Part shown: positions 31,350 to 38,121 of the stretch, piece by piece
Position numbering within the stretch: position 1 is the first letter of the stretch
Layout: the number at the start of each line of letters is the position of its first letter
IMG/VR virus record: IMGVR_UViG_3300025645_000182
Coordinates: 1-38,121 of that record
Source of the DNA: a virus
Length of the DNA stretch: 38,121 bases
Direction: 5' to 3' (one strand)
Program-made: the position numbers and the translations under genes
Notes under the pieces: model-generated
Databases searched by the model: none
What the model was told of the DNA's origin: nothing
Seen by the model: the letters and a program-made list of their open reading frames with translations, nothing else

Positions 31350-32231
31350 CTAGTTAGCGATTAAAATACCTTGAAAGGACGCACTTACTTCGACGTTGCT
31401 AGTATCCGAAAATGCCCGGCACTCTACATCTGTTTTTTCTGGTATAGCGAGGGGGTACGGAAACGACGTTACTAGTTCGTTACTCTGCAATGTTCTGATT
31501 TCCCCCGTAGTAAACGTGTTGGAACCAAATTTTCGAAGTACGAACTTGGCGGTCACGTTTTTAGACTGTATACCCAATGCAGCGGTAAAACTAATGTCGT
31601 CTAAGTACAACGTGTACCCAGCGGGGACAGTGTATGCCGCCATCTGAGTCTGGTTGCCCACCGCTAGATCTGCATAGGTCACAGTTGCTGCTTGGTTTTG
31701 GATACTCACAGTGCCTGCGGCAGTGCCACCGGTACCTGATAGCGTGACGTACGCCCGGTTAATACGTATCCACGTACCTGATATAGCTACAGCGGACGTA
31801 CCGTTAAGCGTTACAGAGACAGACTTAATATTGTAATCAGCATCAAGCCCTTCGACCTGTACGGTCTGTGCACCTGTATTAGTAACACCGTTATCTGCGG
31901 TGTTACTACTAACTATATAGGCAGTAAACGCCGCTGTAGGCCATGGTACATTGCCCCCAGAGGACCAGATAGTTTCTTCAACCCCGTTAATATCAGAGTT
32001 AAATCCAAATTTATACAGTGTGGAGGCCCCGGCGACTTGCCCTTGGGATACTCGGAGGCTGTAGGGTACTTGACATGCCATGGCGTTTCTCAATGCGTTG
32101 TCGAGCTGGTTAAAGTATATACGCAGCACTTTGTTAAACTCTTCGAACGACCTCGCGTCGTACGCTTGTGGTGGGTATGGTAGCGCCGGGGCACGAAACG
32201 GGACATCGTACTGCGTGTTATCTATCGCCAT
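31350..32231 (-). CDS. phage structural protein, tail/neck-associated
   Basis: This 293-residue protein begins MAIDNTQYDVPFRAPALPYP. The ATG at 32231 is preferred because it overlaps the stop of the upstream gene (TAATG). A longer form from 32282 would run 17 codons into that gene. The N-terminal ~60 residues (FEEFNKVLRIYFNQLDNALR) are a helical hook. The rest is a Thr/Ser/Gly/Ala-rich beta domain (VQVEGLDADYNIKSVSVTLN, then VPAGYTLYLDDISF), typical of virion surface or neck proteins. I do not recognise the family. It follows the gp10-like protein, so tail or neck attachment is the natural guess. Coupling to the ACP gene is broken by the 70-base gap carrying the hairpin. Confidence 0.75.
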   Translation of the reverse strand: MAIDNTQYDVPFRAPALPYPPQAYDARSFEEFNKVLRIYFNQLDNALRNAMACQVPYSLRVSQGQVAGASTLYKFGFNSDINGVEETIWSSGGNVPWPTAAFTAYIVSSNTADNGVTNTGAQTVQVEGLDADYNIKSVSVTLNGTSAVAISGTWIRINRAYVTLSGTGGTAAGTVSIQNQAATVTYADLAVGNQTQMAAYTVPAGYTLYLDDISFTAALGIQSKNVTAKFVLRKFGSNTFTTGEIRTLQSNELVTSFPYPLAIPEKTDVECRAFSDTSNVEVSASFQGILIAN

Positions 32232-34087
32232 TACCGTCTCCCATCCGGTCGCATATCTATGCGAGGTGTGCCGAACTGCCATGTAACGCCCAGCCCAGTA
32301 GACTCGATCTTGACTGCAAGCTGCCTACCACGTACACGCGTGTTCAACTGCCCTGTGTACTGTTCTATCGGTAACACAGTACTACGTGTTACGGTGCCAG
32401 AACTACTACCCCCCTGCGATAGCGGGTCGTTATACCCTGATCCTGAGTTCGCTAACGGGAGCAAAGTCATGGTAGCTGCGGGAGCCGCCGCCGTAGAACC
32501 TACGAACGTAACGTCGGGCAGTATACGCCATACAAAGGAAAACTGGTGCCCATCACCCAAGTCAAACTGCGATGAGGATATTGACGCTGCAATTGGTAGC
32601 GTAGTAGCCGTTTCGTTATCGTCGGTTCCTGACTCGTGGTTAACCAGATTACTACTATAGGTAGCAGCAAGCGGGAAGGACCGCAATCCAGAATCTAGCC
32701 ACGCTGTACGAGACATAGTGCCATAATACCATGTATTTTCCATGTAGTTGTATACTACATACTTACCAATATCGGTCTGGTTTGTGGCACAGTAGAACCA
32801 CCAAACCTCGTGGAAAGACTCGTTAGTACCGGCAAATACTTGGTCGTACTGCTGAATGTTAAAGTCAGAGAATATATGTCTACGCAAGTCACAAGGTAGT
32901 GGTTGGGTACGCCCATCGTACTTGTAGAACTTATCTTTACCCATCCAATAAGCAACACCGTTGGCATAGGCTACAGCGTTCTGGCTCGCTATGGATATGT
33001 TCTCTCCTACTAATTGTGCGCCCCAAACAACAGGTGCTCCTACGTACTGTAAGGAGTATACGGCAGAATCAGTCCAAACAAGGATCTCTTGGCGCGACTG
33101 TTTGGCGGCCACGATCATCGTGCCCCGCGATAAAACTATACTACCTGCTTGGTTTGTCGCTGCGGGGGTCCAGTTTGTAGGATCTTCTTGGTCCGACCAG
33201 CGCACAAGCATTGGGTTTATGGTAGCAGAAGAAATCTCATTCGCCCCAAAAGCGAACACAAACCGACTAATGTCAGAAATCTCAATCATGTTCTGGGCTA
33301 CCGGAACATCAGAACCTGTTAGAAGCGTCGCGCGAGATCCTGTACCTGCCGTCGCGTCCCAATAATACATGGCACCACCACGAGGGCCAAAGATTAGATC
33401 CTCACCAAAGTTAGCTTGGCTCCACAGGCGGATACTCTCTGTTGATACCAGTCCCGTACCCCAAACGCCGCCGCCCCAAGTACCCGCGCCCCAACCAGAA
33501 AGTGGGATTGCGTATGCAGCACCGACATGGATTTGGTACGCGCCTACTGTTGAACTCCCACCGTTGCCTACGTCAGACCCGTTCGCAGTAGCTACCGCTA
33601 CTATTGTGTAGCTGCTGGAGTCGATTAGCGCATCAACTTGATATTCTTGGTTGAGCACATCTGCGGTAATGTTACCCCCGAGAGACACTGCGCCACTGAA
33701 AGTAACAAAATCTCCTGCGGTAGCTCCATGTCCAACATCGGATATAGTCAGTACCGCGCTACCATTTGTAGCCGCAAAGGTTACATCCCCCGCAGCGGTA
33801 GTGGCGCGTAGCGGTGTAATGTCGTTGTAGCCGCCGCCCTCTTCTAAGTAAAACTTTAGGTTGGTACCCACACCGAGTAAGTTAATGCTACCTAACGTAA
33901 CCCAATTCCACAAAGACCGACATACGCCTAGGTAGGTAGTGCTCGATATACGCTCCCAACCACCAATTTTCTCTGGTAAGCCTTGACGAAACCGAACTTT
34001 GTCACATTCATACCAACCACCTTCGTTGGAGTAGCTGGTACGTTCCCGGTTTACACCGGGTTTAAATAGTATCTTTTGAAGAGGCAT
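32231..34087 (-). CDS. P22 gp10-like packaged-DNA stabilisation protein
   Basis: This 618-residue protein begins MPLQKILFKPGVNRERTSYS, then NEGGWYECDKVRFRQGLPEKIGGWER. This N-terminus is shared by podovirus stabilisation proteins of the P22 gp10 type, which plug the portal-tail channel after packaging. The body is beta-rich, with a Gly/Trp stretch (WGAGTWGGGVWGTG) and a propeller-like WSDQEDPTNWTP...VLSRG region. There is no signal peptide or coiled coil. AGGTG lies upstream of the ATG. It marks the virus as podovirus-like, although the tail family cannot be proven without portal and terminase genes. Confidence 0.75.
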   Translation of the reverse strand: MPLQKILFKPGVNRERTSYSNEGGWYECDKVRFRQGLPEKIGGWERISSTTYLGVCRSLWNWVTLGSINLLGVGTNLKFYLEEGGGYNDITPLRATTAAGDVTFAATNGSAVLTISDVGHGATAGDFVTFSGAVSLGGNITADVLNQEYQVDALIDSSSYTIVAVATANGSDVGNGGSSTVGAYQIHVGAAYAIPLSGWGAGTWGGGVWGTGLVSTESIRLWSQANFGEDLIFGPRGGAMYYWDATAGTGSRATLLTGSDVPVAQNMIEISDISRFVFAFGANEISSATINPMLVRWSDQEDPTNWTPAATNQAGSIVLSRGTMIVAAKQSRQEILVWTDSAVYSLQYVGAPVVWGAQLVGENISIASQNAVAYANGVAYWMGKDKFYKYDGRTQPLPCDLRRHIFSDFNIQQYDQVFAGTNESFHEVWWFYCATNQTDIGKYVVYNYMENTWYYGTMSRTAWLDSGLRSFPLAATYSSNLVNHESGTDDNETATTLPIAASISSSQFDLGDGHQFSFVWRILPDVTFVGSTAAAPAATMTLLPLANSGSGYNDPLSQGGSSSGTVTRSTVLPIEQYTGQLNTRVRGRQLAVKIESTGLGVTWQFGTPRIDMRPDGRR

Positions 34088-34095
34088 GGGGGCAC

Positions 34096-34305
34096 CTACG
34101 TAGCGTCGCCAAATATTGGCGGGAGAGAGGTAATCGCGAGGGTCACACTCTGCTTTAAATTAAGCGGTTGCCCGCAATCAGCACAAGTATCGGCTGATAT
34201 CTCAGATTCATCTAGGTCGTATTCGCAGTTCGCACAGATAACTTCTATCGTGTGGGTCGGTTCGACACCGGAGTCAACGTCTCGTGCAGTTACTAAGGTT
34301 TTCAT
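34096..34305 (-). CDS. small zinc-ribbon protein
   Basis: This 69-residue protein begins MKTLVTARDVDSGVEPTHTI. CANC and CADC pairs (VICANCEYDLDES, then DTCADCGQPL) form a rubredoxin/zinc-ribbon site. The ATG at 34305 has GAGG six bases upstream. The in-frame ATG at 34311 would overlap that site. It is the first gene after the lysis-like cluster. The function is unknown, but such ribbons occur in minor virion and regulatory proteins. Confidence 0.65.
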   Translation of the reverse strand: MKTLVTARDVDSGVEPTHTIEVICANCEYDLDESEISADTCADCGQPLNLKQSVTLAITSLPPIFGDAT

Positions 34306-34363
34306 CAGCATCCTCGCAATTCAAAGTGGGGGCCGTCGACAAACGCCTCAAGGCCGGTCAGTA

Positions 34364-34819
34364 TCATAGCTTGGCCAGCTCTTTAGATAACAGATTCAGG
34401 AAATAAACTGGGTTGTTATTGTAATAAACGTATCTGCGCTTAGGCTCATCTGGGCACAGCCACAGTAACCGTTCGGTACGAGTATCAACGTGGATTAGCA
34501 CCTGTTTCTCGCCACCAAGATGCGTGTCAAAATACATACCAAAGCCACCAACACCTGCGACAGATTGAACTGCTGCCCAGACCCTTGCGGATGCTGAATT
34601 GTCGAGCAGGAACAGATCTGTGGCCTGCGATTTGAGTCCGCCGTCAGCGCCGACACAATGGAGACTAGATCCACCGGTGAAACGCACATGGGCTTCCGGG
34701 TCAGGGCTTGGCACCATCGCGGTATTGCAGATCTTACGGATCTCTTGAGCCATCTCGATAACTTCATCAGCCATAAATCCAATCGCTTTAGCTGGCCATT
34801 CGTCGCGCTTTAAACTCAT
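34364..34819 (-). CDS. M15-like peptidase, candidate endolysin
   Basis: This is a 151-residue protein. The C-terminal half has the fold marks of M15 D-Ala-D-Ala-type peptidases: SQATDLF with Asp68, GVGGFGMYFDTH, then LIHVDTRTERLLW with His110 and Asp112. In M15 enzymes the first zinc ligand is a His seven residues before the Asp. Here that position is Gly61. His54 is the nearest His, so the metal site is altered or shifted. It lies beside three small membrane proteins, which supports a lysis role. GGAG sits seven bases before the ATG. A catalytically inactive or cell-wall-binding form cannot be excluded. Confidence 0.6.
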   Translation of the reverse strand: MSLKRDEWPAKAIGFMADEVIEMAQEIRKICNTAMVPSPDPEAHVRFTGGSSLHCVGADGGLKSQATDLFLLDNSASARVWAAVQSVAGVGGFGMYFDTHLGGEKQVLIHVDTRTERLLWLCPDEPKRRYVYYNNNPVYFLNLLSKELAKL

Positions 34820-34835
34820 ATCAACTCCAGATTGC

Positions 34836-34997
34836 TTACTTCTTGTCTTTATTGTACAGGTCGTAGAGGACTTTTACTTTCTCTTTAAGAGTCTCGATGT
34901 CCGCGTAGCTCTTCGCCAGCCAGAAAATCAAACCAACAAAGCCCACTGCGATGGGCCAAATTGCTGGAATTATTTCAAGTATGCTAACGTCCCCCAT
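34836..34997 (-). CDS. small membrane protein (holin/spanin-like)
   Basis: This 53-residue protein begins MGDVSILEIIPAIWPIAVGF. It has one hydrophobic segment (about residues 8-28) and a charged, helical C-terminal part (KSYADIETLKEKVKVLYD) ending NKDKK. The stop lies 17 bases before the M15-like peptidase start. The ATG overlaps the previous stop (TAATG). It is probably part of the lysis cassette, but type and topology cannot be set from sequence. Confidence 0.7.
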   Translation of the reverse strand: MGDVSILEIIPAIWPIAVGFVGLIFWLAKSYADIETLKEKVKVLYDLYNKDKK

Positions 34998-35230
34998 TAT
35001 CGGGCCATGAGGCGATCTAGCTTCTCGTCTAATCGATCCAGACGATCCAGCACCCTATCTATGTCGGTGTTAACCTCAGCTTTAGTGACATACTCGCGCG
35101 CCATCTCTTCTCGGGTTCTGTTGAGTAGGATCTGGATTCGCTGCATCTCGGCTAGGAAACTGCGCAGTGCCCAGCTTATCACTCCTAGAATGACGGTAAG
35201 CACTCCACTCCACAATAAGCCCATGTCCAT
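34997..35230 (-). CDS. membrane-anchored coiled-coil protein (holin/spanin-like)
   Basis: This 77-residue protein begins MDMGLLWSGVLTVILGVISW. One N-terminal membrane segment (about 4-22) is followed by a charged coiled coil (RIQILLNRTREEMAREYVTK, then DRVLDRLDRLDEKLDRLMAR). The layout fits an inner-membrane spanin or a small holin-associated protein. AGGAG lies five bases before the ATG. Its stop overlaps the start of the 53-residue gene at 34836-34997 (TAATG). Confidence 0.75.
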   Translation of the reverse strand: MDMGLLWSGVLTVILGVISWALRSFLAEMQRIQILLNRTREEMAREYVTKAEVNTDIDRVLDRLDRLDEKLDRLMAR

Positions 35231-35245
35231 CGTATCTCCTACATT

Positions 35246-35407
35246 TTAGTCTTTTGCTTTATTTCGCAAGAATGCGAATGTTTCCATTACCTTATAGGCT
35301 TTGGCTACGATGGCGTCATCTTTGGGTGTGTCAGTGTAGTTGGCGACGATCGAACAGATCGTCACTACAGATGTAGCCAAGATGTAAATTGTTGAAAAAG
35401 GTTCCAT
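35246..35407 (-). CDS. small membrane protein, holin-like
   Basis: This 53-residue protein begins MEPFSTIYILATSVVTICSI. It has one hydrophobic N-terminal segment (about 5-22), then a short loop (NYTDTPKDDA) and an amphipathic C-terminal helix ending LRNKAKD. The shape and the ANYTDTPKDDAIVAK part recall small proteins found next to holin genes in marine phages. A strong AGGAG lies about seven bases upstream. It forms a lysis-like cluster with its two downstream neighbours. Whether it makes pores is not shown. Confidence 0.7.
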   Translation of the reverse strand: MEPFSTIYILATSVVTICSIVANYTDTPKDDAIVAKAYKVMETFAFLRNKAKD

Positions 35408-35419
35408 GGTGTTCTCCTA

Positions 35420-35453
35420 GTTGCGGTATAAGTCGCGCCGCAACTCGTGCGGC
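35420..35453 (-). promoter_or_regulatory. two mutually exclusive hairpins upstream of a small membrane gene
   Basis: GTTGCGG (35420-35426) can pair with CCGCAAC (35438-35444). GCCGCA (35437-35442) can instead pair with TGCGGC (35448-35453). Both use 35438-35442, so only one can form at a time. They lie in the 56-base gap between the 72-residue gene and the holin-like gene. The first hairpin sits just before the AGGAG site. A switch is possible but unproven. Confidence 0.35.
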
Positions 35454-35463
35454 AAGAACTTTA

Positions 35464-35682
35464 TCACTCGTTATCGTCGATTGGCTCTTCTAAAGACTTG
35501 GTAAGCATATCGACAAACGCCTGCTTGCCTACCATCAACTGGTCCAGATTGAACTGGGTAGAATTGATCTTTCGATCAAGATCGCCAACATGGTTAATGA
35601 TAACCTTTTGCTGATCGGTCAGTTGGTCTTCGGTGTACTCAGTGCCGTTGATCGCAATAGTCTTTGTTTTTTTCTCGGACAT
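35464..35682 (-). CDS. small conserved phage protein (DUF6447-like)
   Basis: This 72-residue protein begins MSEKKTKTIAINGTEYTEDQ. A short beta hairpin (TIAINGTEYT) is followed by a single long helix (DQQKVIINHVGDLDRKINST, then DQLMVGKQAFVDMLTKSLEE). I recall this pattern from marine phage genomes as a small domain of unknown function, probably DUF6447. GGAG lies about seven bases upstream. There is no membrane segment. It lies between the small proteins after the tail fibre and the lysis cluster. Confidence 0.7.
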   Translation of the reverse strand: MSEKKTKTIAINGTEYTEDQLTDQQKVIINHVGDLDRKINSTQFNLDQLMVGKQAFVDMLTKSLEEPIDDNE

Positions 35683-35710
35683 GTTGATCTCCTCTCATTT
35701 TAGGGGTTAG

Positions 35711-36046
35711 TTAAGCGGTAGCCCACGGTGTGCCACTGGCCGTTACGGGGCTGATTTGTAGGTCGATATTAGCTTGCAACGAGGCTTCCGTAGCGTCTTT
35801 GTCGATGCCGTCTTCCCAGCACCAGCTCAAAACATCTGCTTCCGTCAGGTCCGCGTAGGCGATATAGCCCGGGGCCGACGGGTCAGATGAGAAACCGCAG
35901 GTGCCGTAGCTACTCGCATTATAGGCCACTTCGGCCACTGTGTCTGTTGCACTACACCGCCAATGGGCTGTTACAACGCAGCCTTCCATAGCGGCGGGCT
36001 GCACGTCGTATTCTAGTGTGGAGATTGTCCAGTTAAATGTGGTCAT
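35711..36046 (-). CDS. phage protein of unknown function (DUF7936-like)
   Basis: This 111-residue protein begins MTTFNWTISTLEYDVQPAAM. The beta-rich N-terminal half (GCVVTAHWRCSATDT, SYGTCGFSSDPSAPGYIAYA) is followed by DVLSWCWEDGIDKDA and a terminal helix (EASLQANIDLQISP). It recalls a domain family often found next to phage tail fibre genes, possibly DUF7936. A role in fibre assembly or attachment is only inferred from position. The start overlaps the preceding TGA (ATGA). Confidence 0.7.
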   Translation of the reverse strand: MTTFNWTISTLEYDVQPAAMEGCVVTAHWRCSATDTVAEVAYNASSYGTCGFSSDPSAPGYIAYADLTEADVLSWCWEDGIDKDATEASLQANIDLQISPVTASGTPWATA

Positions 36047-36300
36047 ATTGCGTTGTCCTCGTTAGATGTTTGTTGATTTTCGTCTACGGTTACACATTCA
36101 GAGACGTCTATTTCAACATCAGCTTCAACATATGGGTATTTGTTTTTAATTTTTTGTATTTCATCGAGCCATTGCTGGTTAGTTATTTCACCGCGCTGCA
36201 CTTGCATAAACATTGGGTCAGTGAATTTAACATAATCCGATTCTCTAATCTTTCGTAAATTCTCATTTACATTTTCTTTCGTGAATATTTCAGTAGCCAT
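36043..36300 (-). CDS. small hypothetical protein after the tail fibre
   Basis: This 85-residue protein begins MATEIFTKENVNENLRKIRE. The N-terminal part is helical and charged (QVQRGEITNQQWLDEIQKIK). The C-terminal ~30 residues are acidic (EADVEIDVSECVTVDENQQT). AGGGGA lies about five bases before the ATG. It directly follows the tail fibre gene and overlaps the next gene (ATGA). It could be a fibre chaperone or accessory factor, but no motif confirms this. Confidence 0.65.
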   Translation of the reverse strand: MATEIFTKENVNENLRKIRESDYVKFTDPMFMQVQRGEITNQQWLDEIQKIKNKYPYVEADVEIDVSECVTVDENQQTSNEDNAI

Positions 36301-36311
36301 TTTTGTCCCCT

Positions 36312-38121
36312 TTATGCAATTGTATTTGTAGTAGTAAACATTCTTACGCTACCAGCTACGGAATACCCTAAGAGTGCAATAGTTCCTCCAGCATTAGTAG
36401 CGTTAACGTAAAGGCCATCATTTGCTATTAAGTAGGTACTAACTGCTGAGGTTAAGTTTTGCTTAGTAATTGCGTACACACAGAACTTGTTAGTTCCATG
36501 CTCATTAGCATACAAGATTCCCGTTTGTGCATCGTTAGTAGATATAGTGCTAAAAATACCGCCGCCGCTTGCTCCGATTACAGCTTGCATTCGTGTAGTT
36601 GCGCCGCCGAGGTACTGAACGCCATTTAGGTAGAGGTCTTTGAATGCATTGCCGTTTTGGCCTAAGTCAACGGTATTGTCATTTATAACCCCTTGAGTTG
36701 TAGGCAATACAGACTGAGTTGCGAAAGTAAGACCTGCGTGATCATCCGCTGTACCCGAGATGTAAAGATTATTGCCCCCGGAAACACCAATACCGCCAAC
36801 GGTTGTGCCGTCTTTTCGTATTTCGATTACGGTGCCATCAGAACCTTGTCTATTCAAATATAAAGGAGTACCAGTACCTGCAATCTGTATTTGACCTGCG
36901 TTAAGTGCAATGCCCGTACCTGATACATCGTTATACACAGAGTTGCTAGTGGTACCCACGAGTAAGTTGCCCGAGCTGTCGATTCGCATGGCTTCTGACC
37001 AACTAATTGCTGTGTCTGCTGTGCCGCTTGCGGCTACCTGAAATAAATGTTGACCAGAAACTTGATAGTAATTGGTAGCTGCTTTAGTTGCTATGTACTG
37101 CCAACGATCATTATCATTATCATAGTAAGCATTGGAAGCTAGGCCACTTTTATCTTCATCACCAGAACCTCTGCCATAAACTGCTGCTCCAGTGCCCACT
37201 TGTAAACCTATAAAGTCATTAGCTCGCCAAGCCTCTGGAACCACGCCAATCCCGACATTGCCCGAGCTGTCGATTCTTACCCTCTCGGTGTTGTTTGTGC
37301 CAAGAAGTAAGTGGCTGTTAGACCTATTGAACATCCCAACGCCATTGCCTGAGTAAAGCTCCATCGTGTCTGCTGAGGTTGCATCTAGCCAGATACGAGC
37401 ATCTGAGGTATCAGCAACGTGCAAATCAGCAAGAGCATTTGGTGAGCTCGTACCAATCCCGACATTGCCCGAGCTGTCGATTCGCATCTTCTCGGTAGCG
37501 CCAATATTAAATCGATGCATTGCCGCTACATTTACCACGTCAACGTAAACTGCACCAGAGCGGCTGTAATGCTGTATCAAGTTAGATGTTCCAGAGTATG
37601 CAGGGCCAAATTCAATACCGCTTGCTCCGCCGTCTGATATGACGGTTTTATAAGAAGGAGAACTCGTTCCGATACCTAAATTTCCACTGCTGCTGATTTG
37701 CATACGCTGAGTATTAGCACCGCCAGCGGGTTGTGTGTAAAAAAGCATGTCAGCAGCGTCATCTGCACCTGCCCTGCTTGAACGAATCAGACCAACACTG
37801 TCTCCGCCGTTTGCAAAAAATATGCTGCCAATAGCGCCGTCAGTTGACCTATTGCCCTCTAAACTTAAGATAACACCAGAATCAATTGCGTCGGTATTAA
37901 TTACGGTACTACCGTTAACAGTAGCGCCACCATCAACAGTCAACCCATCAGCCGTCACCGTACCCGTTACATCAATGCCAGTGGCTGTGGTGGCTAGTTT
38001 AAGGGCGTTGTCATAGTAAGCCTCAACAGCTCCATCGCTTAATACACGCAAACCGTTCTCGTTGCCTGCACTTTGGATATAAGTGTTTGATGCGCGGATA
38101 AACAAATCACCTGTGCCAGTA
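36312..38121 (-). CDS. tail fibre/spike protein, 5' end outside the window
   Basis: At least 603 residues are present. The frame is open to the window edge (TGTGDLFIRASNTYIQSAGN), so the gene starts beyond 38121. The TTG at 38105 is not a real start. The body holds four or five copies of an (R)IDSSGN(V/L)GIG(T)SSP motif, common in phage fibres with beta-solenoid units, between Ser/Thr/Gly/Asn-rich spacers. No S74-type chaperone or other enzymatic end domain was seen. The C-terminus ends GYSVAGSVRMFTTTNTIA. It is the first visible gene of the minus-strand block and should bind the host receptor. Confidence 0.9.
   Translation of the reverse strand, partial: TGTGDLFIRASNTYIQSAGNENGLRVLSDGAVEAYYDNALKLATTATGIDVTGTVTADGLTVDGGATVNGSTVINTDAIDSGVILSLEGNRSTDGAIGSIFFANGGDSVGLIRSSRAGADDAADMLFYTQPAGGANTQRMQISSSGNLGIGTSSPSYKTVISDGGASGIEFGPAYSGTSNLIQHYSRSGAVYVDVVNVAAMHRFNIGATEKMRIDSSGNVGIGTSSPNALADLHVADTSDARIWLDATSADTMELYSGNGVGMFNRSNSHLLLGTNNTERVRIDSSGNVGIGVVPEAWRANDFIGLQVGTGAAVYGRGSGDEDKSGLASNAYYDNDNDRWQYIATKAATNYYQVSGQHLFQVAASGTADTAISWSEAMRIDSSGNLLVGTTSNSVYNDVSGTGIALNAGQIQIAGTGTPLYLNRQGSDGTVIEIRKDGTTVGGIGVSGGNNLYISGTADDHAGLTFATQSVLPTTQGVINDNTVDLGQNGNAFKDLYLNGVQYLGGATTRMQAVIGASGGGIFSTISTNDAQTGILYANEHGTNKFCVYAITKQNLTSAVSTYLIANDGLYVNATNAGGTIALLGYSVAGSVRMFTTTNTIA
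37246..37483 (-). repeat. 31-bp direct repeats in the tail fibre gene
   Basis: The same 31 bases occur at 37246-37276 and 37453-37483 (start-to-start 207 bases). A third copy of the core GCCCGAGCTGTCGATTC lies near 36969-36985. They encode the RIDSSGNVGIG motif. Such repeats let fibre modules be exchanged or changed in number by recombination. Confidence 0.85.

Noticed and set aside
38103-38105. TTG start for the tail fibre gene
   Set aside because: The frame stays open to the window edge with fibre-like sequence (TGTGDLFIRAS), so the true start is outside.

Overview
The window is part of a tailed double-stranded DNA phage genome (Caudoviricetes). A podovirus-like, probably aquatic or marine lineage is my best inference. 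The grounds are a family A phage DNA polymerase beside an SNF2 helicase and a primase-helicase, a P22 gp10-like stabilisation protein, and two very large internal-virion-type proteins (2318 and 2128 residues). No host gene, tRNA, integrase, RNA polymerase or CRISPR array was seen. Terminase, portal and major capsid genes are also absent, so this is not a complete phage genome. The host cannot be named from the sequence.

Layout. Two gene blocks face each other. The plus-strand block (1-12618) is the nucleotide-metabolism and replication arm. It holds dUTPase, a small HTH protein, two small zinc-knuckle-type proteins, a VRR-NUC nuclease, a DUF3310 protein, PolA, a Cas4/RecB-like nuclease, a basic HNH-like protein, an SNF2 helicase, a coiled-coil protein, a MerR/Xis-type HTH protein, a candidate ssDNA-binding protein with an acidic tail, an AEP primase-helicase and an HTH-phosphoesterase fusion. 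Most genes are joined by ATGA or TAATG overlaps, as expected of one long transcript. The minus-strand block (12664-38121) is the virion and lysis arm. In transcription order it reads: tail fibre (5' end outside the window), three small proteins, a lysis-like cluster (three small membrane proteins and an M15-like peptidase), a zinc-ribbon protein, the gp10-like protein, a structural protein, an acyl carrier protein (ACP), a ketoacyl synthase (KAS), a small protein of unknown function, and five internal-virion-type proteins. A hairpin terminator with its U-run on the minus strand lies between the convergent blocks at 12630-12651.

Most notable content. An ACP gene (30962-31279, DSL motif) and a KAS gene with a full Cys-His-His triad (29847-30965) sit inside the virion operon. 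They are coupled by ATGA overlaps to each other and to a 158-residue protein. Just before the ACP start is a 15-bp hairpin (31283-31337) that buries its Shine-Dalgarno sequence. A -10-like TATACT lies in the hairpin loop. Read-through mRNA should therefore be translationally silent for ACP-KAS, while mRNA starting in the loop would be open. This is the same logic as T4 gene e.

Other structure. A possible pseudoknot RNA lies upstream of the primase-helicase (8078-8140). Two adjacent perfect inverted repeats precede the SNF2 helicase (4822-4862). Perfect 84-bp tandem repeats occur in the 2318-residue gene. Eight ~47-residue repeats and a canonical EF-hand loop occur in the 2128-residue protein.
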